Origin: Chitinophagaceae bacterium | Lineage (GTDB): Bacteria > Bacteroidota > Bacteroidia > Chitinophagales > Chitinophagaceae | Direction of reading: 5' to 3' | DNA length: 64,000 bases | Assembly (NCBI GenBank): GCA_023957155.1 | Contig: JAMLHK010000003.1 | Location: 342,238-406,237, forward strand | Shown: piece after piece, positions 18,587 through 27,172 of the stretch | Layout of the letters: each line of letters begins with the position of its first letter | How positions within the stretch are numbered: position 1 is the stretch's first letter | Made by a program: the position numbers and the translations under genes | The notes under the pieces: generated by a model | What the model saw: the letters and a program-made list of their open reading frames with translations, nothing else | Databases searched by the model: none | Told to the model about the DNA's origin: nothing

Positions 18587-19101
18587 TTACCGTATAGAGA
18601 AGGAGTAAACTTCCTCATAATTCCTTTGAATGCAATAATTGACCGTTTTGCGGGTATTATTGAAAACTACTGACCACTGTGTTGGCCATTCTTCGTCATT
18701 CAACCTCGCACTTTTCAGCAGCTCCATTCCTTCCTGTTCCGTTAGCGTATTTTTTGTTCTTCCCAGAGTGGTAATGAGTGTGTCATAGCGGTCGTAGCCC
18801 TCTCACCTCTCACCTCTCACCTATCCTTCCATTCGCCGGGCATCAGCAGGAAATTAGTCGCACACCGTGCACCATCGAGCACGCTCATTTCATTATTGAT
18901 ATATTCCACGATCGCGGTATTTCCCAGGGTATCGGCCAACTGAAAATGGTAATTGCTGCCCGCAGAAGCGTTCATATCGTATTGCTTCAAAAGATGGACA
19001 GCTTCCGGCACGGTAGCAGCTTTGTCCAGCACCATCCGAAAGGAAAGGGAACATGGTCTGAATTTTGTATAAGGCATTTTTTCTCTCCCACTTCGTTCCA
19101 T
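18587..19101 (-). pseudogene. Linear amide C-N hydrolase / acyltransferase-like C-terminal remnant
   Basis: Two adjacent minus-strand frames together spell the C-terminal half of a choloylglycine-hydrolase/penicillin-acylase-like (linear amide C-N hydrolase) protein. The first part (to the stop at 18817) has FRMVLDKAATVPEAV, ASAGSNYHFQ and NFLLMPGEW; the second (to TAA at 18587) continues with YDRYDTLITTLGRTKN and QWSVVFNN. They are separated by three 7-bp tandem repeats that bring in a stop and a frame change. The catalytic N-terminal Cys part is missing. The gene is dead; it ends close to the left inverted-repeat arm, which may have truncated the locus. Confidence 0.8.
18801..18821. repeat. 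Three 7-bp tandem repeats TCTCACC inside the pseudogene
   Basis: TCTCACC occurs three times head to tail and accounts for the frame break in the amide-hydrolase remnant. Changing copy number cannot restore the frame, because each unit itself brings a TGA. Confidence 0.85.
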
Positions 19102-19115
19102 CTCCTCTCCTCATA

Positions 19116-21062
19116 CTACCGCACCAATCCCTTCAATACAGAAATCAACCGGTCTACATCTTCACAGGTATTGTAAAATGCCAGTGAAGGGCGCACCGTG
19201 GTCTCCACACCCATTCTCCGCAAAATGGGCTGAGCGCAATGGTGACCGGTACGCACGGCAATGCCTTCGCGGTTCAACGCTTTTCCTACATCATCATTCG
19301 AATAGCCTTTCAATGTAAAGGATAACACACTTGCTTTATGTGCCGCAGTGCCAATCAGTCGTACACCCGGCACTTGTGTAAGATGATAGGTAGCGTATTC
19401 AAGCAATGCATGTTCATACGCATTGATATTAGCCATACCCAGCTGTGTTACATAATCTATTGCCGCGCCAAGTCCTACCGCATCTGCAATATTACCGGTA
19501 CCTGCTTCAAAGCGGTTGGGCGCTTTGTGATATTGTATCTTTTCAAAAGTTACATCCTGTATCATATTACCCCCACCCTGCCAGGGTTCCGTTTCGTTCA
19601 GCAACGCTTCTTTACCATATACCACGCCAATGCCTGTTGGACCAAACACTTTATGTCCTGAAAATACAAACCAATCCGCATCAAGTGCCTGTACATTTAC
19701 CGGCATGTGGGAAACAGACTGTGCACCATCAACCAAAACTTTGGCGCCGGCGGCATGTGCCATAGCCACTATTTGTTCAGCAGGCGTTACCGTACCCAGC
19801 GCGTTAGAAACCTGCGTAAAAGCAACCAGTTTCGTATTGGAGCTTAACAACTTCGCATATTCACTTAATAAGATCTGCCCGTCATCATCTACAGGGATTA
19901 CTTTTAATGTCAACCCTTTTTTATCAGCGAGTCTTTTCCACGGTACGATATTGGCATGGTGTTCCAAATGGCTCACAATAATTTCATCACCGGCTTTCAG
20001 GTATTGATCTCCCCAGCTTTGGGCAACCAGGTTAATCGCTTCCGTAGCGCCACGTACAAAAATGATCTCGTTAGGTGATTTCGCCCCAAGAAATTGCTGC
20101 ACTTTTTTTCGCGCTGCTTCATACGCATCCGTTGCCCTTGCTGCCAGCTCATGCGCGGCACGATGGATATTTGAGTTTTCCTGCCGGTAAAAATAACTCA
20201 GCCTGTCAATTACCAATTGAGGCTTCTGGGTAGTAGCTGCATTGTCTAACCACACCAGTGATTTACCATTTACCTTCTCATTAAGAATAGGAAAGTCTCT
20301 TTTTATTTTATACGCATCAAAGCCTGATGTAAAACCACCCAACTGCCCATTTTGTACCGGCTGCTCCCGGCTTTGTAAAAAGTAAAAGGAAGGGGTATGT
20401 ACATCAGCCGTTGGAGATAACGGCGAAATCCCGGACGGAGCATCACTTATACTGATCAATTTAAGAATGGATTCAACATCCGACCAATAAGCCTGCTCGC
20501 CGGCATAAGGCAATGCAAATATATCTTTTGAGCCTGCCGGCTTATCAATATTGGAGTCCGGGAAGCTGGTTACCGGTTCTTTAATGCTGAAATTATCCTG
20601 CTGGTGCACATACGAAGGAGATGCGCCGCTACCTGCTACAGATGCCGGCACACCACCATTCAATGTAGATTGATCAGATTTTGTTTGCTCATATCCCGGC
20701 GGCAGATAATTGTTCCCTTCTCCCGCACCCGGCAAAGCCGTATTTGTATTGCCGTAGCTGGCTATCGAAGAAGAGGCACCCAGTCCCGTTGCAGAAGGCG
20801 GCGCAGCTATTCCGTTGAAAGGATCAGATACCGCAAAGGGAGCCGGACCACCGGACTGAACCCATGCCTCATCAACCGGAACACCCACCCCCGGAACAAC
20901 GCCTTCCCCCGTAATGGATTTGGCAAACGCCGTTGCACGCGGATGTTCGTAAGGATCGAATGATACTTCCTTTGGCGCCTCTTCCGGCAAAGCGTTGAAA
21001 AGCTGGTTAGCCAATGCCTGCAATGCTTCAACCGGAGGAAGATTATTTGTATTTGTACTCAT
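19116..21062 (-). CDS. Cysteine desulfurase cargo of family 2A encapsulin
   Basis: A SufS-like PLP enzyme that takes sulfur from cysteine, 648 residues. The catalytic domain begins near residue 250 and is complete: SGHKVFGPTG near 469 carries the PLP lysine and RTGHHCAQP near 609 the catalytic Cys. The first ~245 residues are low-complexity, rich in Gly, Pro, Ser and Ala, and match the disordered cargo-loading extension known from family 2A encapsulin systems (Synechococcus SrpI). I chose the ATG at 21062 (MSTNTNNLP); an upstream start at 21107 lies deep inside the shell gene. The first 20 bases overlap the shell gene in another frame, so translation is probably coupled. Its likely role is sulfur storage inside the shell. 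Confidence 0.93.
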   Translation of the reverse strand: MSTNTNNLPPVEALQALANQLFNALPEEAPKEVSFDPYEHPRATAFAKSITGEGVVPGVGVPVDEAWVQSGGPAPFAVSDPFNGIAAPPSATGLGASSSIASYGNTNTALPGAGEGNNYLPPGYEQTKSDQSTLNGGVPASVAGSGASPSYVHQQDNFSIKEPVTSFPDSNIDKPAGSKDIFALPYAGEQAYWSDVESILKLISISDAPSGISPLSPTADVHTPSFYFLQSREQPVQNGQLGGFTSGFDAYKIKRDFPILNEKVNGKSLVWLDNAATTQKPQLVIDRLSYFYRQENSNIHRAAHELAARATDAYEAARKKVQQFLGAKSPNEIIFVRGATEAINLVAQSWGDQYLKAGDEIIVSHLEHHANIVPWKRLADKKGLTLKVIPVDDDGQILLSEYAKLLSSNTKLVAFTQVSNALGTVTPAEQIVAMAHAAGAKVLVDGAQSVSHMPVNVQALDADWFVFSGHKVFGPTGIGVVYGKEALLNETEPWQGGGNMIQDVTFEKIQYHKAPNRFEAGTGNIADAVGLGAAIDYVTQLGMANINAYEHALLEYATYHLTQVPGVRLIGTAAHKASVLSFTLKGYSNDDVGKALNREGIAVRTGHHCAQPILRRMGVETTVRPSLAFYNTCEDVDRLISVLKGLVR

Positions 21063-21969
21063 GATAATTACCGATTTCAACATCATCCAATACCGCAATG
21101 GCATCATCTACCAATACCGCTAAAGAGCAATACAGCGATACGAGATAAGATGCGATCGCTTTTTCATTGATGCCCATAAAACGGACGGAGAGACCCGGAG
21201 TTTGTTCGCCCTGCAATCCCGGCTGGAACAATCCTACCACACCCTGCTTCGCTTCACCGGTACGTAATAAAATGATCTTTGATTTTCCTTTTACTATGGG
21301 TAATTTATCCGAAGGGATCAGGGGAATACCTCTCCAGGTAAGGAATTGTGAGCCAAACAAAGAGATGGTGGGAGGAGGAACACCCCGACGGGTACATTCC
21401 CTGCCAAATGCAGCAACAGCCAATGGATGCAGCAAGAAGAAGCCCGGCTCCTTCCACACTTTGGCAATGAGGTCATCAAGGTCATCAGGCGTAGGCGCAC
21501 CGGTACGTGTTTTAATGCGCTGGCTGTCTGCCACACTATGTAATAAACCATAGCCTGCATTATTGATCAGCTCACTTTCCTGGCGTTCTTTGATGGTTTC
21601 TATAGCCAGCCGGAGCTGCTCCGATATCTGGTTATACGGCTTGCTGTACAGGTCGGACACCCGGGTGTGCACATCTACAATGGTTTGCACGGCAGCAAGA
21701 TTATATTCCCTGGGATTTTCAATATAATCCACAAAGGTTTGCGGCAGCACTTTTTCATCCCGCGAAGAGCAATCCACTTCAATCCGCGTAGCATTTTTTA
21801 CCTTGTTCAAACGGTATACTCCCGATTCTACAGGTATCCAGTTTAAAAGACGGGTGAGCCACCTGGGAGTAATAGTTACCATTTGCGGAACTGTGCGGGT
21901 GGCAATAGCCAACTGCCGGGCGGCGACATCGCCAAGAGCGGTTTGTTGCTGGGTTTTAGTTTCAGCCAT
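21043..21969 (-). CDS. Family 2A encapsulin nanocompartment shell protein (SrpI-like)
   Basis: A 308-residue HK97-fold shell protein. Recognisable stretches of the family are TPRWLTRLLNWIPVESG near residue 37, the central KVWKEPGFFLLHPLAVAAFGRE and GIPLIPSDKLP, and the C-terminal FMGINEKAIASYLVSLYCS. Family 2A shells of this type form icosahedral compartments that package a cysteine desulfurase, and the cargo gene follows with a 20-base overlap. No third gene (for example a serine acetyltransferase or rhodanese) is beside it. The upstream region to the SAM riboswitch is shared with the divergent cystathionine gene. The family has been described in cyanobacteria and others. Confidence 0.93.
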   Translation of the reverse strand: MAETKTQQQTALGDVAARQLAIATRTVPQMVTITPRWLTRLLNWIPVESGVYRLNKVKNATRIEVDCSSRDEKVLPQTFVDYIENPREYNLAAVQTIVDVHTRVSDLYSKPYNQISEQLRLAIETIKERQESELINNAGYGLLHSVADSQRIKTRTGAPTPDDLDDLIAKVWKEPGFFLLHPLAVAAFGRECTRRGVPPPTISLFGSQFLTWRGIPLIPSDKLPIVKGKSKIILLRTGEAKQGVVGLFQPGLQGEQTPGLSVRFMGINEKAIASYLVSLYCSLAVLVDDAIAVLDDVEIGNYHEYKYK

Positions 21970-22149
21970 TGTATTTGATTTACGTTTTATTTAAGTGTAA
22001 ATATATCTTAAAACAAATCCAACTTTTTAAGATGAGATGTTTTACGCTTATAAAGATAATTATAAGCTATATCCGGAAAAAAATAAATACACAAATTCAC
22101 CAACAATTATATTATCAATTTGGGCATACAGCATGACAACATAAAAAAA

Positions 22150-22182
22150 TTTGGTTATAAAAATATATTCACTATACCTTTG
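22150..22182 (+). promoter_or_regulatory. Promoter of the SAM-riboswitch transcript
   Basis: TTTG (22150-22153), a 21-base spacer and TACCTTTG (22175-22182) fit the -33/-7 consensus; transcription would start about 22189, just before the riboswitch. Confidence 0.65.
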
Positions 22183-22217
22183 CGGCAGTTCTTTATTACT
22201 GCACAGGATGCAGCATA

Positions 22218-22331
22218 CTTATCAAGAAAGGTGGAGGGTAATGGCCCTGCGAAGCCTTGACAACCTCCTTTTAGCTGTAATGTTAAAAGGGATGGTGTCA
22301 ATTCCATCACGCTGATAGCGTGGAAGATAAG
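22218..22331 (+). promoter_or_regulatory. SAM-I riboswitch (S box)
   Basis: The aptamer begins with CTTATCAAGAAAGGTGGAGGG and closes with GATAAG, which pairs with the first CTTATC. The conserved core GCGAAGCC..GACAACCTCC, the P3 segment AAAGGGATGGTGTCAATTCC and a P4 stem CACGCTGATAGCGTG are all there. It precedes a hairpin terminator and the cystathionine gene. SAM binding should favour termination. Confidence 0.95.
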
Positions 22332-22372
22332 CCAGATTTACAGCTCAGAAATAACGTGTACAATTATATTTG

Positions 22373-22406
22373 AAGCTCGTCTGATTTATCGGACGAGCTT
22401 TTTTAT
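22373..22406 (+). terminator. Riboswitch expression-platform terminator
   Basis: Stem AAGCTCGTC (22373-22381) / GACGAGCTT (22392-22400) with a 10-base loop followed by TTTTATT, 65 bases before the start codon. Upstream segments AGCTGTAA and TTTACAGCT (near 22273 and 22337) could pair as part of the alternative structure. Confidence 0.85.
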
Positions 22407-22470
22407 TGCTCTCCGTTGATCTTTTTTGGTAAGGAATGTCCCGTATTTTTCACCGTTAAAACTAAAAAAG

Positions 22471-23661
22471 ATGAACAGCATTGCAACACAGCTCATTCAC
22501 AGCATTCCCACAGATCCCCTGACCGGCGCGGTTTCCGTGCCTATTTATCAAACCAGCACCTTTGTACAGGAGGCGCCGGGTGTAAACAAAGGATATGATT
22601 ATTCCCGCAGTGGAAATCCCACCAGGGCAGCTTTGGAAAGCCTGATCGCTACTATAGAAAAAGGAGCCGCAGGCGCGGCTTTTGCAAGCGGTTTGTCCGC
22701 AATTGACGCGGTGCTGAAATTACTTGAAACCGGCGATGAAATACTGGCGGTTGATGATATTTACGGCGGCGCATTCCGCATATTTACACAGGTGTATCAA
22801 AAATTCGGTATTAAAGTGCGCTATGTGGATACCACCATTGCTGAAAATGTATTGAATGCCATCACGCCCAAAACAAAACTTATCTGGCTCGAAACTCCCA
22901 CCAATCCTACACTTAAAGTATCTGATATTGAAGCCATCGCCAAGATCGCAAAGAGCCGTCAATGTTTACTCTGCGTAGATAATACTTTCGCTTCACCCGC
23001 ACTGCAACTTCCCCTTACACTGGGAGCAGACATAGTGATACATTCCGCTACCAAGTATCTCGGCGGGCACAGCGACCTCATTGCCGGGCTGGTTGTTACC
23101 AGAGAACAAGAGCTGGGGGATAAAATAAAATTCATTCAGAATGCAAGTGGCGCCATCCTTTCACCATTCGACAGCTGGCTGGTGATCCGCGGTATTGAAA
23201 CACTGCACCTCCGGGTTAAACAGCATTGCGCCAATGCACAGGCAGTAGCTGAGTTTTTACAATCTCATCCCGCTGTAAATAAAGTGTACTATCCCGGGTT
23301 GAAAAGTCACACCAATCACACCGTTGCGGCCCGGCAGGCAAAAGGTTTCGGCGGAGTTGTTTCCTTTACCTTAAAAGACGATACCGTTGATGCAGCCAAT
23401 GCTTTTATAACCTCCACAACCTATTTTAAGCTGGCGGAAAGCCTCGGCGGCGTAAAAAGCTTACTCTGTCATCCTGCACAAATGACACACAAATCCATCC
23501 CCGAAGCAATAAGAAGAGCGTCCGGGGTTGCAGACAGCCTGATACGATTAAGTGTAGGACTGGAAGATGCCGGAGACCTGATCAATGATCTGGAAAATGC
23601 TTTCGCAAAGATCAAAAGCCGGGCAGGTAAAAAAGAGCAGCTTGCAGAAGCATTCGTGTAG
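22471..23661 (+). CDS. Cystathionine gamma-synthase/lyase-family PLP enzyme
   Basis: A 396-residue trans-sulfuration enzyme of the Cys/Met PLP family. Landmarks are [20 protein letters not shown] near residue 48, the Asp-binding CVDNTFASP and [11 protein letters not shown] near 192-202, whose Lys binds PLP. Synthase, lyase and O-acylhomoserine sulfhydrylase cannot be told apart here, though control by a SAM riboswitch points to methionine synthesis. I chose the ATG at 22471 because it starts directly before the family core; an earlier start at 22426 falls in the leader. The divergent neighbours handle sulfur as well. Confidence 0.9.
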   Translation: MNSIATQLIHSIPTDPLTGAVSVPIYQTSTFVQEAPGVNKGYDYSRSGNPTRAALESLIATIEKGAAGAAFASGLSAIDAVLKLLETGDEILAVDDIYGGAFRIFTQVYQKFGIKVRYVDTTIAENVLNAITPKTKLIWLETPTNPTLKVSDIEAIAKIAKSRQCLLCVDNTFASPALQLPLTLGADIVIHSATKYLGGHSDLIAGLVVTREQELGDKIKFIQNASGAILSPFDSWLVIRGIETLHLRVKQHCANAQAVAEFLQSHPAVNKVYYPGLKSHTNHTVAARQAKGFGGVVSFTLKDDTVDAANAFITSTTYFKLAESLGGVKSLLCHPAQMTHKSIPEAIRRASGVADSLIRLSVGLEDAGDLINDLENAFAKIKSRAGKKEQLAEAFV

Positions 23662-23674
23662 GATTGCTTCTAAA

Positions 23675-24032
23675 GATGTTAGAGATTAAAAAAGTAATAC
23701 TCCCAAGGCAACCAACACGATCAGGCTTGTAATTCCGATTATCATCTTCTTTTTATTTCCCGCAGATCTCGCAGACTCCCGCTGATTTTTTTAATATTTT
23801 CTGTGAAAATCTGTGTTATCTGCGGGAGAGATTACAATCCATTGATTATATAGGATATCTTGTTTTCAGTCATTATTTTTTATTTCCCGCAGATCTCGCA
23901 GACTCCCGCTGATTTTTTTAATATTTTCTGCGAAAATCTGTGTTATCTGCGGGGGGATTACAATCCATTGATTATATAGGATATCTTGTTTTCAGTCATT
24001 GTTTTTTATTTCCCGCTGATTTTTTTTAATAC
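23675..24032 (-). repeat. Right inverted-repeat arm: mini-ORF plus two and a partial minisatellite units
   Basis: Read on the minus strand this is the same hairpin plus 13-codon mini-ORF unit as at 17.3-18.5 kb, two full units and a truncated third (ending at the CCCGCTGATT near 24020), then the 19-codon mini-ORF and its flank. About the first 195 bases are near-identical to the left arm. Confidence 0.88.
23686..23745 (-). CDS. Hydrophobic 19-residue mini-ORF, copy 2
   Basis: Identical in sequence to the plus-strand copy at 18476-18535, from ATG at 23745 to TAA at 23686, and predicted to be a single membrane helix. It faces the cystathionine gene. Its identity to copy 1 shows either recent duplication or gene conversion, not selection by itself. 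Confidence 0.35.
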   Translation of the reverse strand: MIIGITSLIVLVALGVLLF

Positions 24033-24143
24033 CGGTATAGCATGATTCCGCTTACCGGTTTGAATACGCCCTGCTTTTGCAATTAGCATCCGTAAATAAA
24101 ATATTTTAAAAAAAACTGAAATAAAAAAAGGTTTTATCTTAAT

Positions 24144-24164
24144 AGTCTACTATTTTTGTAGGAT
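24144..24164. promoter_or_regulatory. Palindromic operator-like site 1
   Basis: AGTCTACTATTTTTGTAGGAT, an imperfect inverted repeat of AGTCTAC and GTAGACT type. The contained TATTTTTG matches a -7 box, though no good -33 box is seen. Related sites lie at 24435 and 31121. Confidence 0.5.
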
Positions 24165-24227
24165 AAACAATTCTATTGATTACAAAAGTAATTGGGCTTA
24201 CTTTACTTTGTATACTTTGTAGAGTTG

Positions 24228-24392
24228 CTACAAACGGCTTTTGCTTTGCCGCAGGTAACGAGTTAAAATTTCTCCGGCTTCAATAAACCACCACCATTTA
24301 TTCTGCCGTACATATCGAAATGATCCGAACGGGTATTCAAACGCATTGATTTTCTGAAGCCCCTGCCAGGTTAAGAATATTATGGTGGTCAT
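24228..24392 (-). CDS. Possible 54-residue Trp-rich protein or gene remnant
   Basis: The minus-strand frame from ATG 24392 to TAG 24228 encodes a Trp- and Arg-rich peptide with KWWWFIEAGE near residue 32, and the frame stays open further upstream to about 24430. I do not recognise a family. Its amino-acid composition looks protein-like, but it lies in a promoter-rich gap and over an inverted repeat. It could be a remnant of a longer gene or chance. Confidence 0.3.
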   Translation of the reverse strand: MTTIIFLTWQGLQKINAFEYPFGSFRYVRQNKWWWFIEAGEILTRYLRQSKSRL

Positions 24393-24422
24393 GTATTTGC
24401 GACCTGTTACCAGGGGCTTCAG
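24354..24422. repeat. 12-bp inverted repeat with 45-base loop
   Basis: CTGAAGCCCCTG (24354-24365) pairs perfectly with CAGGGGCTTCAG (24411-24422), followed by an A tract, not T. It is therefore not an obvious terminator in either direction; it sits directly upstream of the operator-like site at 24435. Confidence 0.7.
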
Positions 24423-24434
24423 GAAAAAAACAAA

Positions 24435-24455
24435 AGTCTATAAAAATAGTAGACT
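24435..24455. promoter_or_regulatory. Palindromic operator-like site 2
   Basis: AGTCTATAAAAATAGTAGACT, an inverted repeat of AGTCTA and TAGACT with one changed base, lying 5 bases upstream of the -33 box of the TonB-receptor operon. Confidence 0.6.
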
Positions 24456-24460
24456 AAAAA

Positions 24461-24492
24461 TTTGGAACTGATTAGTGAACACTATACTTTTG
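24461..24492 (+). promoter_or_regulatory. Promoter of the TonB-receptor operon
   Basis: TTTG (24461-24464), spacer 20 bases, TACTTTTG (24485-24492). This is a full match to the Bacteroidota -33/-7 consensus. The predicted transcript starts near 24499 and has a 370-base leader. Confidence 0.75.
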
Positions 24493-24533
24493 CAGCACCT
24501 AATTAATCACCACCATTAGTTAGTTAATTTATA

Positions 24534-24625
24534 CAGAAGAAGGGAGAGTCAGGCTCTGCGAACTTCTGGCAACTTCCGTAAACGGATAAGTGCCTAACCT
24601 GGTCTAAACCATATTTAGAAACTAT
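24534..24625 (+). promoter_or_regulatory. S-box-like (SAM-I-related) leader candidate
   Basis: The leader holds GGGAGAGTCAGGCTCTGCGAA, CTTCTGGCAACTTCC and GGATAAGTGCCTAACC in the order seen in the S-box core (compare the true one at 22218). A closing P1 helix is not evident, and no terminator is clear before the gene at 24872. It may be a SAM-I variant or another riboswitch; I am not certain of the ligand. Confidence 0.5.
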
Positions 24626-24871
24626 AAATTGACTACGCCATGTATTCACGGACAATACTTATTCATTTGATGTTCAGTAAGATCACACGATGTTAATCCA
24701 AAATTGAAGGGTATAATCATATCCCCACTGAAGAATATTTGTAACTGCCGTTGTCCGGCGCCTTCATTTTTCAGGAATATTATTATTATAAGTTACCCAT
24801 CGTTCATGAATGGTGTACCACGCTGTTATAACTTTGGGTAGGAAAATTATGATCTGGCAATCAAAACAATT

Positions 24872-27172
24872 TTGAATTTTATGTTTTTTCGTCCTTTTAT
24901 TTCAGTGATCTTTTTTCTTGCTGTGCTTACCATCGAAGCGCATTCCCAGAACGGGCTGAGCGGATACGTATTTGATAAGGAGAGCGGGCTTCCTGTTGCA
25001 GGCGCCAGCATTTCGTCTGCAGACAAAAAGACATTCGCCAAAACAAACCGGTCAGGATGGTTTGCATTGGAATCATCTGCATCAATAGACAGCCTTATTG
25101 TTTCATCCGTAAATTACAGGGAGCAAAAGATTGCTGCTTCCCACCATATCCGGGTATTTCTCCAGCCCCGCGATACACAGCTTACCGAAGTTATTGTTTC
25201 TGCCAATCGTGAGCAGCAACCACGATCTGAAGCTCCTTTAGCCATTCATACGATCTCAAAATCCATCATCAATGATACAAAGGCAACCCGTTTGGATCTA
25301 TTGCTGAATAAAGTGCCCGGTGTATTTATGGTTGACCTGGGCAACGAACAGCACACCATGTCCATTCGCCAGCCTATGGGCTACAGCAATATGTATCTCT
25401 ACCTGGAAGATGGCGTTCCTATCCGGACGGTAGGCGATTTTAACCATAATGCACTCATTGAAATAAACCAGGCAGCAATAGAAAGGATGGAAGTGATCAA
25501 AGGTCCTGCTTCGTCATTGTACGGCAGCGAAGCCGTAGGCGGAGCCGTTAATTTTATTACGGTCACGCCATCGCAGATACCTACCGCTAAAGTGCAGATC
25601 GAAGCCGGCAGCAGGGGATATAAAAGAACAGATTTTTCTGCTTCCAACACGTTTAAAAAGCTCGGACTCTATGCAGGCGGGTATTTTGCTGACAGAAATG
25701 AAGACGACCGGAAACATAACGACTTCAGGAAACTGGCGCTGACATTGCGTGCCGACTATCGCTTTAATGAAAAAAGCCTGCTGAATTTTACTGCGGATTA
25801 TATAGACTATACCACAGACCAGGTTGGCGGATTGGACAGTGCCAATTTCTATAGCAAGCATTATGAAAGCGCTTACCGGTTTACCTACAGGAAAGTAAAT
25901 GCCCTCAGGCTGAAAGCGGCATTGGAGCACAGCTGGAATGAATCCAATAAAACAACGGTAACCCTGTTTCACAGAAATACGGCAATCGGGCAAAATCCAT
26001 TTTACAGTATAGGATCCGTACCCGGCAATCCCGCAAAAGCAACCGGGCAAATTAATGAAGATGCATTTAACAGCTATGGTATTATTGCCCAGCACAGGAA
26101 GAAATTCAACTTCCTGAACGCAAAATGGATCACAGGAGTGAGCGTAGATTACAGCCCCGCCACTTACCGGGCTAACTATATTGATATAGATGTGAACACC
26201 GATAAGGTATATTATGCTTACACCGCTACAGACTCTGTACTGACTGATTATAAAGTGGACCTGCTGAATTCTGCAATTTATACTCAGTTTGAATTGAACC
26301 CCGTTGAAAAATTTAAAGTGCTGGTAGCAGCCCGGTACGACAGGATGGACTATGATTTCAAAAATTTTCTTCCGCCCGGAGCTTATTCGGGAGCCGCCAA
26401 TGCTGCCAATTACTTTTCCTATTTCACGCCCAAAGTCGGGTTTACTTACGGCTTTACCAGCACGCAAGGCGTTTACGCCAATTACAGCGTGGGTTTTGCA
26501 CCACCTAATATTACCGACCTGTTTACCGGCGTACAGGTGCCCACACTTAAACCTTCTACATATAATAACTATGAGATTGGCGGATGGGTAAGCTTTGATG
26601 AAGAAAAAGGTAATGCAGATATAGCGCTCTATAAAATGGATGGTAAAAATGAGATTATGAGCGTGAGGCAAACCGATGGCACCTATAAGAACCAGAATGT
26701 GGGAGAAACCACACACTATGGTGTTGAGGTCAACGGGCGCTATGAAATACTGAAAGGATTGCGGTTAAGAGCAGGCGGAACGATTGCCCACCATGAGTAC
26801 AAACAATACATAAAGAACGACAAAAACCTTTCCGGTCATCACATGAGCCAGGCCCCGCCCTATTTTGTAAACAGCGAGCTGAGCTACAAGCCCGGTTTCC
26901 TGAAAGGATTCAGGATTTCGGTAGAATGGCAGGGCATGGGCGGCTATCACACCGACCCGGAAAATACAGCAACCTATAAAGGATTCAACATTTTAAATGC
27001 CAGAACCGGGTACCAGTTTAAGTCTGTGGAAGTTTGGGTAAACTGCCTGAACGTGGGAAACGCGGTATATGCTACTATCGTTGAAAAAAGCGCCTGGGGT
27101 ACAACCTACAGACCGGGACAGCTCAGAACATTGAATGTAGGTATAGGATGGAAATTAAACCAGGGTAATTGA
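24872..27172 (+). CDS. TonB-dependent outer-membrane receptor (FecA/BtuB type)
   Basis: A 766-residue receptor for a metal complex or similar small ligand. Signal peptide ends near AHSQ; a carboxypeptidase-regulatory-like domain (25-105) is followed by a plug (about 115-230) with TEVIVSANREQ and VIKGPASSLYGSEAVGGAVNF, and a 22-strand barrel closing at WKLNQGN. The size is far below SusC, so this is an ordinary siderophore/cobalamin/metal-type receptor, not a glycan one. It leads a three-gene operon: the next gene begins at the same TGATG overlap. Its promoter carries an S-box-like leader and an adjacent palindromic operator. Confidence 0.93.
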   Translation: MNFMFFRPFISVIFFLAVLTIEAHSQNGLSGYVFDKESGLPVAGASISSADKKTFAKTNRSGWFALESSASIDSLIVSSVNYREQKIAASHHIRVFLQPRDTQLTEVIVSANREQQPRSEAPLAIHTISKSIINDTKATRLDLLLNKVPGVFMVDLGNEQHTMSIRQPMGYSNMYLYLEDGVPIRTVGDFNHNALIEINQAAIERMEVIKGPASSLYGSEAVGGAVNFITVTPSQIPTAKVQIEAGSRGYKRTDFSASNTFKKLGLYAGGYFADRNEDDRKHNDFRKLALTLRADYRFNEKSLLNFTADYIDYTTDQVGGLDSANFYSKHYESAYRFTYRKVNALRLKAALEHSWNESNKTTVTLFHRNTAIGQNPFYSIGSVPGNPAKATGQINEDAFNSYGIIAQHRKKFNFLNAKWITGVSVDYSPATYRANYIDIDVNTDKVYYAYTATDSVLTDYKVDLLNSAIYTQFELNPVEKFKVLVAARYDRMDYDFKNFLPPGAYSGAANAANYFSYFTPKVGFTYGFTSTQGVYANYSVGFAPPNITDLFTGVQVPTLKPSTYNNYEIGGWVSFDEEKGNADIALYKMDGKNEIMSVRQTDGTYKNQNVGETTHYGVEVNGRYEILKGLRLRAGGTIAHHEYKQYIKNDKNLSGHHMSQAPPYFVNSELSYKPGFLKGFRISVEWQGMGGYHTDPENTATYKGFNILNARTGYQFKSVEVWVNCLNVGNAVYATIVEKSAWGTTYRPGQLRTLNVGIGWKLNQGN

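Noticed and set aside
18801-18821. Phase-variation switch by 7-bp repeats
   Set aside because: Each repeat unit itself introduces a stop, so no copy number restores the amide-hydrolase frame.
24354-24422. Rho-independent terminator
   Set aside because: The 12-bp stem has no T tract on either strand and a 45-base loop.
24534-24625. Cobalamin riboswitch before the TonB receptor
   Set aside because: The B12-box (GCC-ACTG type) and the GGGAA/GGTG core are not present; the core order fits S-box better.
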